Below, one piece after another: positions 46,120 through 54,319 of a stretch of DNA of 64,000 nucleotides. Within the stretch, counting starts at the first letter, position 1, and every line of letters begins with the position of its first letter. This DNA comes from Streptomyces nitrosporeus (lineage in GTDB: Bacteria > Actinomycetota > Actinomycetes > Streptomycetales > Streptomycetaceae): the NCBI RefSeq assembly GCF_008704555.1, contig NZ_CP023702.1:3224001-3288000 (forward strand). Reading direction: 5' to 3'. The position numbers were made by a program, and so were the translations under genes. The notes under the pieces were generated by a model. It ran no database searches. It worked only from the letters and a program-made list of their open reading frames with translations, and was not told the origin of the DNA.

Positions 46120-47055
46120 TCACGCGAGCCCTCCGGTGCCGGGGGCCACGGCCGGGTCGTGGAGCAGTCGCAGTACGCGCCGCAGGTCGGGGCGCTTGCC
46201 GGTTCCCGCACGGCTGACGGTGAAGACGGACCGGGAGACGGGGTGGAGCAACGGGTGGAGGCTGAGGGACTCGGTGGTGTCGGGTAGTGCCATGCGGGGG
46301 ATGAGGGCGGTGCCCGCCCCTGCGGCGACCAGGGCCGTCAGCACGCTGAAGTCACTGCTACGGGTCCTGATGTCCGGGACGAAACCGGCTGCGCCGCAGG
46401 CCCGTTGGATCATCTCGTAGCAGGAGGTCTCCGGTCCCGGGGTGAGCCAGGGCAGATCTGCCGTCCGGGACAGGTCCACCGGCTGTCCGGGCTGAAGACC
46501 CAGTTCGCCGGCCTGGCGGGGGTGCAGGGCGAGCAGCACCGGTTCCTCCATGAGGAGGGTCTGTTCGTAGGCGGCGGAGAAGCTGCGTGGCAGCACGGTG
46601 TAGCTGTGGACCAGGGCGAGGTCGGTGGATCGCTTGTGCAGTTCGTCGAGGGCTCTGTCGGGTTCCTGCACGGACAGGCGCAGCGACAGCTCCGGGTCGG
46701 GGCCGGTCTCGGCCAGCCGCTGCCAGAGGGGTGCGACGAGGGTGCGGGCGGCGGAGGCGAAGGCGGTGATCCGCACGATGCCGCGCCGGCCGCTCTGCAG
46801 GGCTGCCAGGCCGGACTCGGCTGCCGCGAGTTCCGCGAGGATGATCTCGGCATGAGCCACCAGCAGCTCACCGGCCGCGGTCAGCCGCAGTGTGCGCCCC
46901 TGCTTCTCCACCACCGGCGTACCGGCCTCCTTCTGGAGGGCGGCGAGGTGCTGGGAGACCGCCGGCGGAGTCAGGTGGAGGGCCTCCGCGGTGGCCGCGA
47001 CGGTCCCGTACGCGGCGAGGTGCTGGAGGATGCGCAGACGGCGTACATCGAGCAC
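46120..47055 (-). CDS. LysR-family regulator paired with a DMT exporter
   Basis: 311 residues. Winged helix MLDVRRLRILQHLAAYGTVA ... LHLTPPAVSQHLAALQKEAG and a periplasmic-binding-like effector domain (VRITAFASAARTLVAPLWQR; SDFSVLTALVAAGAGTALIP). Its gene lies only 3 bp downstream of the EamA gene in the same direction, so regulator and exporter form one operon. Confidence 0.9.
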   Translation of the reverse strand: MLDVRRLRILQHLAAYGTVAATAEALHLTPPAVSQHLAALQKEAGTPVVEKQGRTLRLTAAGELLVAHAEIILAELAAAESGLAALQSGRRGIVRITAFASAARTLVAPLWQRLAETGPDPELSLRLSVQEPDRALDELHKRSTDLALVHSYTVLPRSFSAAYEQTLLMEEPVLLALHPRQAGELGLQPGQPVDLSRTADLPWLTPGPETSCYEMIQRACGAAGFVPDIRTRSSDFSVLTALVAAGAGTALIPRMALPDTTESLSLHPLLHPVSRSVFTVSRAGTGKRPDLRRVLRLLHDPAVAPGTGGLA

Positions 47056-47058
47056 GGC

Positions 47059-48081
47059 TTACTCCTTGGTCGGTCCGGGGCTGCCGGGGACGGTTTCCGC
47101 GATGCGGTGCGGACCGCGGCGGGCGTTCCCTCCGTGTACGGTCGCGGGCCGGCCGCCCGTAGGCCGGCCGGGGGCGCCTCCTCGCTCTCCGCGGTGGCGC
47201 CGTGCCGGGCTCCGCCCGTTGATCATGATCACTCCCGCGACGCCAACCGCCCCGCCCGCCAGCTCGATGAGGTGAGGCACCTCGCCCAGCCAGGCGAAGG
47301 AGATGACCAGGGTCATCGGCGGGACCAGGTACAGGGAGGCGGTGGAGGTGGCGAGCGGCAGCCGGGCGACGGCATACGCCCAGATGACGAAGCCGAGCGC
47401 GGAGGGAAGCAGGCCCAGGTAGAACGCGCAGGCCAAGGCGTCGGCCGGTGCCCGCAGGGTCGCGTGCCAGGTGGCGGGGGCCAGCGGCAGAGCGAAGACC
47501 ATGCCGGCGACCATCGCGTAGGTGGCGACCTCCAGGCCGGTGTAGTGACGCAGCAGGGGCTTGGTGGCGACGTGGTACACCCCTTGGACCACGGCGGCGG
47601 CCAGGACGATGAGGGCGGAGACGGTGAACCCGCCGGTGCCCTTGGCCATGCTGACGACGGCCGCGCCGGCGAGCGCGACGACGGTGCCGAGGACGATGTG
47701 GCGGCTCACCCGCTCCTTGAGGAACAGGCTTCCCAGCAGCACGCTGAAGGCGGGGACGATCGCGATCAACAGACTCGCCGTACCGGCCGCCACGTTCACC
47801 TCGCCCCAGTTGAGCAGGAGCTGGTAGGCGGTGATGCCGGTCACCCCGCACAAGGCGATCATGGGCAGGTCGCGGGGCCGTGGCACACGGACCTTCGCGA
47901 ACGGCGCCACCAGCAGCAGGGCGACGGCAGCGACCGCGATCCGCAGGAACGACAGGGCCTGCACCCCCAGACCGTCGACCCCGACCCGGATGGCGGGAAA
48001 GGCCGAGGCCCACAGGACCACGGTGCCGGTCAGGGCGAGGAAGCGGGAGGAGACGAGGTGTGGCTGCATACGGTCCAGCAT
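47059..48081 (-). CDS. DMT-superfamily EamA exporter
   Basis: 340 residues from ATG 48081; GTG 48087 and ATG 48069 are alternatives. Ten transmembrane helices in two EamA repeats (FLALTGTVVLWASAFPAIRV near the start; TGITAYQLLLNWGEVNVAAG; FTVSALIVLAAAVVQGVYHV; LGLLPSALGFVIWAYAVARL). The last 40 residues are a basic cytosolic tail. Likely exporter of an amino acid or other metabolite under control of the co-transcribed LysR protein. Confidence 0.88.
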   Translation of the reverse strand: MLDRMQPHLVSSRFLALTGTVVLWASAFPAIRVGVDGLGVQALSFLRIAVAAVALLLVAPFAKVRVPRPRDLPMIALCGVTGITAYQLLLNWGEVNVAAGTASLLIAIVPAFSVLLGSLFLKERVSRHIVLGTVVALAGAAVVSMAKGTGGFTVSALIVLAAAVVQGVYHVATKPLLRHYTGLEVATYAMVAGMVFALPLAPATWHATLRAPADALACAFYLGLLPSALGFVIWAYAVARLPLATSTASLYLVPPMTLVISFAWLGEVPHLIELAGGAVGVAGVIMINGRSPARRHRGERGGAPGRPTGGRPATVHGGNARRGPHRIAETVPGSPGPTKE

Positions 48082-48093
48082 CCCCACCTGGGA

Positions 48094-48118
48094 CGAAAAG
48101 TTCCATTTAGTCTTTTCG
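48094..48118. promoter_or_regulatory. Inverted repeat in the exporter promoter
   Basis: CGAAAAG (48094-48100) and CTTTTCG (48112-48118) separated by 11 nt, in an AT-rich patch just upstream of the exporter start. Candidate LysR operator. Confidence 0.55.
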
Positions 48119-48307
48119 CCTTAAACGGTTAGCTGTACTTATCTGTAGGGAAGTGGCAGCCGAGCACTTCGCACAGGCCGGAGACCGGGGCGAGCAGCCC
48201 GATTCCCAGCCCGGCCCGGCCCCGGGTCCGCTCCCCCGCCGCAGCGGATGACCACACGTCCCGCCGAGGTGCCGCCGACAGCCCAGGACATACACCCCGC
48301 CACCCGC

Positions 48308-48949
48308 TCACCCGTCCTTCGGCGCGATGCCCATCATCTCCATTCCCAGCCGGGTCAGTTCGGCCGAGACCTCGTCGGCGCGGGCGCGGCGCGGGCGGCG
48401 ACTGTGATGGGCCATCAGTTCGTGTACGGAGGCCACCATCACCATCACCACCACCCGGTTGTCCCGCTCCTCGGCCTCCCCGCGCACCGCCGCGCGCTCG
48501 GCTTCCCCGGTGAGGAAGTCCGCCCACAGCTCACGCCACCGCCGGCAGTGTTCATCGACCGCGTGACTGACACCCAGCACCTCGACGAACGTCACACGCG
48601 CCTCGCGGAGGTCGTTGGTCACCGCGTACACGTAGGCGTCGAAGAGCCGACGGAAGCGCTGTTCCACGGGGCAGTCGTCCATGCCCTCCGAGAGCAGCGC
48701 CTGCTCCGCGGCCCGCAGGCCCTTGGTCGTCACCTGGTTGTGCAGGGTCAGCAGGATGCCCTCGCGGGAGCCGAACTCCTCCCACAGGACCTCCTCCGGC
48801 ACTCCGGCCGCCTCGCACAGCGCCTGTTCCGACGTCTGCGCGTAGCCGTAGACCCCGAAGAGCTCCAGCCCCGCTTCCAGCAGGGCTTCACGGGCTCGCG
48901 TACGCGCCCTGTCCACCGTGCCGGTCACCTGGTCCACCGAGACATCCAC
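48308..48949 (-). CDS. TetR-family regulator
   Basis: 213 residues; GTG 48949 with GAAGGAGG upstream. HTH at about 20-65 (REALLEAGLELFGVYGYAQT, VPEEVLWEEFGSREGILL). The helical C-terminal domain resembles TetR_C members with a WRELWADFLTGEAERAA segment. No adjacent target is evident. The 230 bp on its 3' side up to the exporter start hold no gene. Confidence 0.87.
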   Translation of the reverse strand: MDVSVDQVTGTVDRARTRAREALLEAGLELFGVYGYAQTSEQALCEAAGVPEEVLWEEFGSREGILLTLHNQVTTKGLRAAEQALLSEGMDDCPVEQRFRRLFDAYVYAVTNDLREARVTFVEVLGVSHAVDEHCRRWRELWADFLTGEAERAAVRGEAEERDNRVVVMVMVASVHELMAHHSRRPRRARADEVSAELTRLGMEMMGIAPKDG

Positions 48950-49049
48950 GACGATCCTCCTTCGTCTGCCACATCTCCGTCCGTTCGCGGCGTCTGCTGA
49001 GCGGTGTCGCGAGCGTGGGCGAGGGGTGGGACACCACCTCGCGCCTCCG

Positions 49050-50138
49050 TCATTGTGAGCACCCGGCGACTCCCGAATCCGCCACGCCGCGCCGCCGCTC
49101 CGGCCCGAACTCCTGTGTCACGGGGGAGTCCGGTTCGGGCCCGTTGACAGCCGCGAATTGTTCGCGCCAGGGCCTCGGCCCGGCCTGTTCCTCCGCCAAG
49201 GCCCGCTGCCGCAGCCAGTGTTCGTACGCGGCTTCCCGTCGCCACCCGCCGCACATGTCCTCGTCCCCGGCCGGACGGAACAGGTGCTCGTCACCCGGAC
49301 CGGCACAGGGGACCAGCGCGGCCACCCCGGTCCTCCCCTCCGGCATTCGGGGCCGGGACGCCTCCGGCTCCTCCGGCATCTCGTGTACGAGGCGGTACCG
49401 CAGGAACCCCGGGGCGTACCGCACCCCGTCCTTCGGGAGCGCACTGCTCAGCGCCTTGCGCAGCTGGGCGGGCGTGATGCCCCGCAGCAGCCAGGCAGCC
49501 GCCGGACCGGCCAGGGCGCGGGCGTCCTTCGCACCGAGGCGCAGCTCCTGGCACACATGCCGCAGCGACAGCAACACCCGTTCCGCCTCGGCGACTTCCG
49601 GTGACTGCGCGGCCCCGTCCGGCGCCTGTGCCTCTACGGGCGCGGTCACGGACCCGGGCGCGGCTTCTTCGGCGGCCTCTTCGGCGGGTGGGCGGGGAGA
49701 GTTCTTCTCCCGTTCTTCTTCCACCGGTAGTTGACCACCAGCCACCCGGCCCCTCGGCCGACCGACCGTCGGAGCCTGCGCACTCGGAGCGGGTGACGGT
49801 TCGCACGCGCGTGCGCCCTGGAGCGCGACAGCTTCCTGCGGGGTGAGCGGGACGTTCGACAGCAGCTGTGTCGTCGTCCAGTGGCCGCGTGACCCCTGTA
49901 CCTGCTTCTCGCGCAAGAAGCCGTTCATGACCAGCAGTTCCTTGGCCTTCTGGTACGCCCGGCCGGTGATCCCCACCTCCCGGGCGTATTCGCCGAGCGG
50001 GCCGTCGGCCCGATCCTCGGGGAGCCCCTGCACATGCAGCAGGAGGATCTTCGCGTCACTCGTCAGGCGCGGGTGGCGCGTGACATCGTGCGAAGCCTTC
50101 GTGTAGCGCCGGGAGGGCGCGATAACATGCCGAAGCAT
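49050..50138 (-). CDS. Winged-helix protein related to the 7,832-9,010 gene
   Basis: 362 residues from ATG 50138; an upstream GTG (50231) in frame would add a basic extension. The N-terminal winged helix is LTSDAKILLLHVQGLPEDRA ... EVGITGRAYQKAKELLVMNG. A Pro/Glu-rich linker follows, then the helical module LRLGAKDARALAGPAAAWLL ... APGFLRYRL, which matches the first paralogue. A Cys-poor tail with DEDMCGGWRREAAYEHWL ends the protein. Probably a DNA-binding protein resembling replication-initiator winged helices; role unknown. Confidence 0.65.
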   Translation of the reverse strand: MLRHVIAPSRRYTKASHDVTRHPRLTSDAKILLLHVQGLPEDRADGPLGEYAREVGITGRAYQKAKELLVMNGFLREKQVQGSRGHWTTTQLLSNVPLTPQEAVALQGARACEPSPAPSAQAPTVGRPRGRVAGGQLPVEEEREKNSPRPPAEEAAEEAAPGSVTAPVEAQAPDGAAQSPEVAEAERVLLSLRHVCQELRLGAKDARALAGPAAAWLLRGITPAQLRKALSSALPKDGVRYAPGFLRYRLVHEMPEEPEASRPRMPEGRTGVAALVPCAGPGDEHLFRPAGDEDMCGGWRREAAYEHWLRQRALAEEQAGPRPWREQFAAVNGPEPDSPVTQEFGPERRRGVADSGVAGCSQ

Positions 50139-50214
50139 TCCTGGTGGAATCCGAATCCACTTGCGGGTGAAGGCCCTCGGATGGTGTTGGTTGCACCACC
50201 GGGGGCCGCCTCTT

Positions 50215-50230
50215 TGCGCACATGTGCGCA
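50215..50230. promoter_or_regulatory. Perfect 16-bp palindrome upstream of the winged-helix gene
   Basis: TGCGCACATGTGCGCA. It lies 75-90 bp upstream of ATG 50138, next to GAGCG-N8-CGCTC. Candidate operator. Confidence 0.6.
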
Positions 50231-50307
50231 CAGAGCGTAATAGTGCGCTCACGCTACCGCACCGGCGAACACCTCCGTCCCCAACCGGCGGGGGCACATC
50301 TTTTCGA

Positions 50308-50724
50308 TCAGACACCCTTCAGAACGCCGACCGTCAGTCCGTGCAGAAGCCCCGGATCGACGTACGGGTCCTTCCGCGTCGGCCGCGACCGCCAGTCCAG
50401 CGGCCAGGTGTGCCCGTCCAGCGCGGGCACGCCCACGAAGGCGTCGCACCGCCCGTCCCGCCCCATCAGGTGCGCGCCCGCCGGCCAGGCGTACGCGGCG
50501 GCGCTCTTCGGCGGCAGCAGGAAGTACATGTTCCGCTCCCCGACCCGGGACCGCACGATGGGACCGGCCCGGAAGTCGGTGAACTGCATGATCTCGTAAG
50601 CCACTTGCTCCCCCAGAAGGCCCATCATCCGTACCGCGTCGAAGTGGACGCCCGTGTGGCGGAGTGTGTGCCCGTACGCGGGAATCCAGTCGGGCACCTG
50701 TGCCGGTGAAGTTTTCCGATCCAT
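50308..50724 (-). CDS. Hypothetical protein divergent from an XRE regulator
   Basis: 138 residues, ATG 50724. Sequence landmarks: DWIPAYGHTLRHTGVHFDAV, YEIMQFTDFRAGPIVRSRVG and YFLLPPKSAAAYAWPAGAHL. It is soluble, rich in aromatic and Pro residues, and a family I do not recognise with certainty. The LLPP ... WPAGAHL segment recalls proteins encoded beside XRE-DUF397 pairs in Streptomyces. Divergent from that pair across about 80 bp containing repeated GTGCAC boxes, which suggests joint control. Confidence 0.65.
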   Translation of the reverse strand: MDRKTSPAQVPDWIPAYGHTLRHTGVHFDAVRMMGLLGEQVAYEIMQFTDFRAGPIVRSRVGERNMYFLLPPKSAAAYAWPAGAHLMGRDGRCDAFVGVPALDGHTWPLDWRSRPTRKDPYVDPGLLHGLTVGVLKGV

Positions 50725-50775
50725 ACGCACAGCGTGGCGGCCGACACCTACAGTGACCAGCCTCACAAGGTGTCT

Positions 50776-50811
50776 GTGCACTGTCGTGCACTCGGGATGT
50801 GGAGCTGTGCA
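50776..50811. promoter_or_regulatory. Three GTGCA(C/T) boxes
   Basis: GTGCAC at 50776 and 50786 (10 bp apart, one helical turn) and GTGCAT at 50807, in the divergent promoter of the XRE gene. Candidate autoregulatory operator. Confidence 0.5.
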
Positions 50812-51619
50812 TTCCGGTGGACAGGGAACGGGTAACGCGGAGATGTTCGGCGCACTGCTCCGTTTCTTCCGCGAACAGGCCGGGATCTCGCAGGAGTCGC
50901 TGGGCGCGAGGATCCGTTTCTCCAAGTCCCAGGTGGCGATGGTGGAGCGCGGGGAGCGCCCGCCGAAGAACGGCTTCGTCCCGGCGGCGGACGCGGCCAC
51001 GGGTGCACAGGGTGCACTGATCACGGCCGGGGAGAAGCTGAACGTCAACGCACTGCCGCACTGGTTCGCCGAATTCAAGGACGAGGAAGCGGGGGCGGTC
51101 GCACGCCATGCGTACGAAACCCATGTGGTGCCGGGGCTCCTCCAGACCGAGCCTTACGCTCGCGCGGTGCTGTCGGGGCAGTACCCGGCCTTCGACGATG
51201 ACGAGATCGAGGCCAAGCTCCTCCTGCGCCTGGCTCGTCAGAACCTGCTGTCACGGAAGCCGCTCCCCAACATCAGCTTCGTGCTGGAGGCAGCTCCCCT
51301 GACACGCCCCATCGGTGGCCCCCACATCCTCCGGGAGCAGTTGCTGCACCTTCGCGAGGTGGCCGGTCTCCGGCACGTGCAGATCCAGGTGATGCCGCCC
51401 GGCAGACAGAGCCACCCGGCACTCGACGGCCCCTTCGTGCTGCTGGAAAATGCAGAACGAAGGCAACTCGCCTATGTCGAGGGGCAGGGAGGCGGCTTCT
51501 TCATCACCGAACAACCTGCGCTGGGGGACCTGTTCGGCAAGTACGGTCTCCTGCGGGCCCAGGCATACACTCCCGAGGAGTCCCTGACGATGATCGAGAA
51601 GATGGCAGAGGAACTATGA
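50807..51619 (+). CDS. XRE-family regulator, WhiJ/BldB-associated type (DUF5753)
   Basis: 270 residues from GTG 50807; ATG 50843 is an alternative. The helix-turn-helix lies in MFGALLRFFREQAGISQESL ... FSKSQVAMVERGERPPK (about 13-55). The C-terminal DUF5753 ligand-like domain shows ETHVVPGLLQTEPYARAVLS, LTRPIGGPHILREQLLHLRE and LDGPFVLLENAERRQLAYVE. Such proteins form Streptomyces-specific pairs with a small DUF397 protein. These affect development and antibiotic production. The ATGA overlap with the next gene shows co-translation. Confidence 0.92.
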   Translation: MHSGGQGTGNAEMFGALLRFFREQAGISQESLGARIRFSKSQVAMVERGERPPKNGFVPAADAATGAQGALITAGEKLNVNALPHWFAEFKDEEAGAVARHAYETHVVPGLLQTEPYARAVLSGQYPAFDDDEIEAKLLLRLARQNLLSRKPLPNISFVLEAAPLTRPIGGPHILREQLLHLREVAGLRHVQIQVMPPGRQSHPALDGPFVLLENAERRQLAYVEGQGGGFFITEQPALGDLFGKYGLLRAQAYTPEESLTMIEKMAEEL

Positions 51620-51858
51620 GCGGCGACCTCCGCTGGTTCAAGAGCAGCTACAGCGGCAACCAGGGTGGCGACTGCGTAGAGGTGGCCCTCTCCTGGACCA
51701 AATCCACCTACAGCGGCAACGAGGGCGGCAACTGCGTCGAGGTCGCAGCCTGCCCCCACACCGTCCACGTCCGCGACTCCAAGGACGTCACCGTCCCCGC
51801 CCTCTCCCTCTCCCCCGCCGCCTGGTCGGCCTTCCTCGGTGGCGTGGCCTGCGGTTGA
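51616..51858 (+). CDS. DUF397 protein with a duplicated core motif
   Basis: 80 residues. A normal DUF397 protein has one W-x-K-S-x-Y-S-G-N-x-G-x-C-V-E-V-A motif. Here it occurs twice in a row (WFKSSYSGNQGGDCVEVA and WTKSTYSGNEGGNCVEVA), followed by the single usual tail VHVRDSKD ... AWSAFLGGV. It is the likely small antagonist or partner of the XRE protein encoded just upstream. The duplication looks recent at DNA level. Confidence 0.9.
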   Translation: MSGDLRWFKSSYSGNQGGDCVEVALSWTKSTYSGNEGGNCVEVAACPHTVHVRDSKDVTVPALSLSPAAWSAFLGGVACG

Positions 51859-51922
51859 GAATTGCCCCGTGAGTGGTGCGGGCGGGACTGACGGCACTCC
51901 CGGGCTCGGCGGTCTCGCCCAT

Positions 51923-51950
51923 CGGGAGCCCTGGGGTGTCAGGGCTCCCG
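51923..51950. terminator. Bidirectional terminator between DUF397 and VOC genes
   Basis: An 11-bp perfect stem CGGGAGCCCTG / CAGGGCTCCCG, loop GGGTGT, between convergent genes. Confidence 0.65.
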
Positions 51951-51971
51951 TGGGAGCGGCTGTGCCTGACG

Positions 51972-52370
51972 TCAGCGTGCGAACTTCTCCCTGGCCGCCG
52001 GGGTGACGGGGGTGAAGAAGTTGACGAGGTTGCCGTCGGGGTCGCGGAACAGCAGCGACCGGTTGCCCCAGGGCATCGTGGCGGGCTCATTGACGAAGTC
52101 GGTGACGAAGCCGGTCAGGTTCCTGTGGACACGGTCCACGTCGTCGACGAGGAACTCGGTGATCACGCTGTGGTTGTCCGCGGGGCGAGCGGAGCCCGGG
52201 GCGAACAGCGGGACGGTACGGGTGCCGGCGATCGCGAGGGTCGCGCCCCCGGTCCTGAGTTCGGCGAAGTCCTCGGTGGCCCACGTCGCCCGCCCCCCTG
52301 TGGCTCGCTCGTAGAACTCGACGAGGCGCGTTACGTCGTCGGTGATGATGCGGATCGATACGAAGTCCAT
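51972..52370 (-). CDS. VOC-family (glyoxalase-like) protein
   Basis: 132 residues, a complete beta-alpha-beta-beta-beta pair: MDFVSIRIITDDVTRLVEFY, AELRTGGATLAIAGT, ITEFLVDDVDRVHRNLTGFV and SLLFRDPDGNLVNFFTPV. The DPDGN-x-V-x-F turn is typical. It may bind a small hydrophobic compound or metal; members include dioxygenases and resistance proteins. Divergent from a WYL regulator, which probably controls it. Confidence 0.88.
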   Translation of the reverse strand: MDFVSIRIITDDVTRLVEFYERATGGRATWATEDFAELRTGGATLAIAGTRTVPLFAPGSARPADNHSVITEFLVDDVDRVHRNLTGFVTDFVNEPATMPWGNRSLLFRDPDGNLVNFFTPVTPAAREKFAR

Positions 52371-52461
52371 GGTGGCTCCTTGGCTGTGCTGGAGGCGTGC
52401 ACGCCGCAGGCTAGGAGAAATAGTGGACAGAACCGGTCCTGTATCGGCGTTAGGGTGCGGG

Positions 52462-52463
52462 CA
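52462..52463 (+). promoter_or_regulatory. Leaderless start of the WYL gene
   Basis: TAGGGT (52451-52456) lies 6 nt before ATG 52463, so transcription should begin at the start codon. GGAC-N7-GTCC at 52,425-52,439 is a possible operator shared with the VOC gene. Confidence 0.4.
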
Positions 52464-53452
52464 TGCCCCGCCCGACCGCCCGTGTGCTGACCCTCCTGGA
52501 GCTGCTGCAGTCGGGCGGCACCCGGACCGTGGCCGAGCTCGCCGACCGGCTCGGCGTCGAAGGGCGCACCGTGCGGCGGTATGTGGGACAGCTGATCGAC
52601 CTGGACGTGCCCGTGGAATCGGTGCGCGGCCGCTACGGCGGGTACCGGCTCGCCCCCGGATACCGGTTGCCTCCGCTCATGCTCAGCGACGACGAGGCAC
52701 TGGCCGTACTGCTCGGGCTCGTCGCGGGCCGCCGGGCGGGGCTGACGGCGACCGGGCCCACCGCGAGCGAGACGGCATCGGCCAAGATCCGGCGGGTGCT
52801 GCCCAAACGCATCGCCCACCGGCTCGACACGCTCCTGGAAGCCCTCGCCTTCACGGACCGGCCCGGCGCCACCGGTCCCCCGGACGCCGAGGTCCTGCTC
52901 ACCGTCGCCGACGCGGTGCACCACTGCCGGCCGGTCTCGATCCGCTACACCGACCGTGGCGGGCAGCACAGCGAACGCACGCTGCACGCGTACGGGATCG
53001 TCGCCCATGCGGACCGGTGGTACGTCACGGGCAAGGACGTCCGGATCGGCGAGGAGCGGACCTTCCGGCTCGACCGCATCGCGGACGCGCGGACCCTGCC
53101 CGGCACGTTCGAAGCACCCATGGGGCACGGCCCCGCTCAGCGCGTGCTGTCGGCGTTCGCCACAGCCGGGTACCGGCATGAGGTGACCCTGCGGATCCAC
53201 GGGACGGCCCGGCAGATCCGCGTCCGCCTCCCCGCCTCCGTGGCAAGCCTGGAGGAGTACGCTCCCGTGGCAGGCGAGGACCCGGAAGCCGAACGCTGGC
53301 TGCGCGTCGAGCTGCGGGCGGAGCAACTCGACTGGCTGCCCCCGGTGCTCGCCTCGCTCGGCCGGCCGTTCGTCATCGAGCGCCCCGATGAACTGCGCGA
53401 CCTCGTCACCGCGTTCGCCGAACGCCTCACGTCCTACGCCCGCCAGGTCTGA
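52463..53452 (+). CDS. WYL-domain regulator (YafY/PafC type)
   Basis: 329 residues. N-terminal winged helix PTARVLTLLELLQSGGTRTV ... LADRLGVEGRTVRRYVGQLI, then the YafY linker YRLPPLMLSDDEALAVLLGL and the WYL domain (RHEVTLRIHGTARQIRV, with RWYVTGKDVRIGEERTFRLD for the core). WYL proteins bind nucleic-acid or nucleotide ligands. Probable repressor of the divergent VOC gene. Confidence 0.9.
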   Translation: MPRPTARVLTLLELLQSGGTRTVAELADRLGVEGRTVRRYVGQLIDLDVPVESVRGRYGGYRLAPGYRLPPLMLSDDEALAVLLGLVAGRRAGLTATGPTASETASAKIRRVLPKRIAHRLDTLLEALAFTDRPGATGPPDAEVLLTVADAVHHCRPVSIRYTDRGGQHSERTLHAYGIVAHADRWYVTGKDVRIGEERTFRLDRIADARTLPGTFEAPMGHGPAQRVLSAFATAGYRHEVTLRIHGTARQIRVRLPASVASLEEYAPVAGEDPEAERWLRVELRAEQLDWLPPVLASLGRPFVIERPDELRDLVTAFAERLTSYARQV

Positions 53453-53470
53453 CCGTGAGGAACCGAAGCC

Positions 53471-53848
53471 ATGAGTGACCACAAACGGGAGGACACGGAA
53501 GTGCATCAGGAACACGCCTTCACCGAACGGCTGACGGCAGGACTGACCGTCGCCGTGGCGTCGGGGCTGTCGCTCTTCCTGCTGGCCGGTCCGGCCATGG
53601 TCTTCAGTACGACCGGCTGGCAGCTGGCCACCGACAGCGGCGCCACCGCGTTCAGCCGTCTCCTGGTGCCGGTGGTCTGCCTCGCCCTCGTCGTACTGCC
53701 GTTCGTCCCGGCCGGCGCGGTGCTCCGAGCCGGCCTGCGCAAGGGCAGGAGGCGGCTGACGGCGGCGGTCCCGGCGGCACTGGCACTGCTCGGCGGGTCC
53801 GTGGTGACCTTCGGGATCCTGTGCCTGATCGTCATGTACGCGGACTGA
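53471..53848 (+). CDS. Small membrane protein, hypothetical
   Basis: 125 residues, 18 bp after the WYL gene and probably in its operon. Three hydrophobic segments: LTVAVASGLSLFLLAGPAMV, RLLVPVVCLALVVLPFVPAG and AALALLGGSVVTFGILCLIV. The N-terminus is charged. No family recognised. Confidence 0.75.
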   Translation: MSDHKREDTEVHQEHAFTERLTAGLTVAVASGLSLFLLAGPAMVFSTTGWQLATDSGATAFSRLLVPVVCLALVVLPFVPAGAVLRAGLRKGRRRLTAAVPAALALLGGSVVTFGILCLIVMYAD

Positions 53849-54319
53849 CCTCCGCGCACGGCGGGCCGGGAGCTGTCCCGCGTGCCCGGACGGTGAGCAC
53901 CCGGCGCCCCCGCGCCCGGGGAGCGCGGCCGGCCCGGCACCCATCTGCTGACCGGGGAGGGCCGGGCCGCCCACGCCGAGGACGTCGGTCCGGAGGACGA
54001 ACCGGCCGTGTACGGCTGCGGGGCGTTCCTCGCGGAACCGTCCCGCACCGCCGCGTACCAGCTGCTCCGAGGGCCGGAACGGCGTACGGCGGTTGTGGCG
54101 CGACAGGGCCCGCTTCCGCGACGGGCCTGTCCGCTGATGTCCAGCGCCGTTCCGTACAGACGGTTCACCTTCAGCCTGATGACCACCCGCCGTCCGGCGA
54201 CCAGCTGTTCCAGGAACGCGTCCTCGTCCTCCGGCCGCGCGGCCCGCGGGACCATCCCGGACATCTCCCGAAGCCCTTGCCCCGGGCCGTTCCCACCGGT
54301 GTGCGATAGGTTGCCCGCC
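53849..54319. other. Region with two possible gene remnants
   Basis: No intact gene. On the plus strand about 53,950-54,110 encodes a GC3-rich, protein-like stretch with EDEPAVYGCGAFLAEPSRTA but no start or domain. On the minus strand an ATG at 54,255 with GGGAG upstream opens a plausible N-terminus ending LKVNRLYGTALDISGQA before the frame loses coding character near 54,120. Both look like decaying fragments. Confidence 0.4.
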
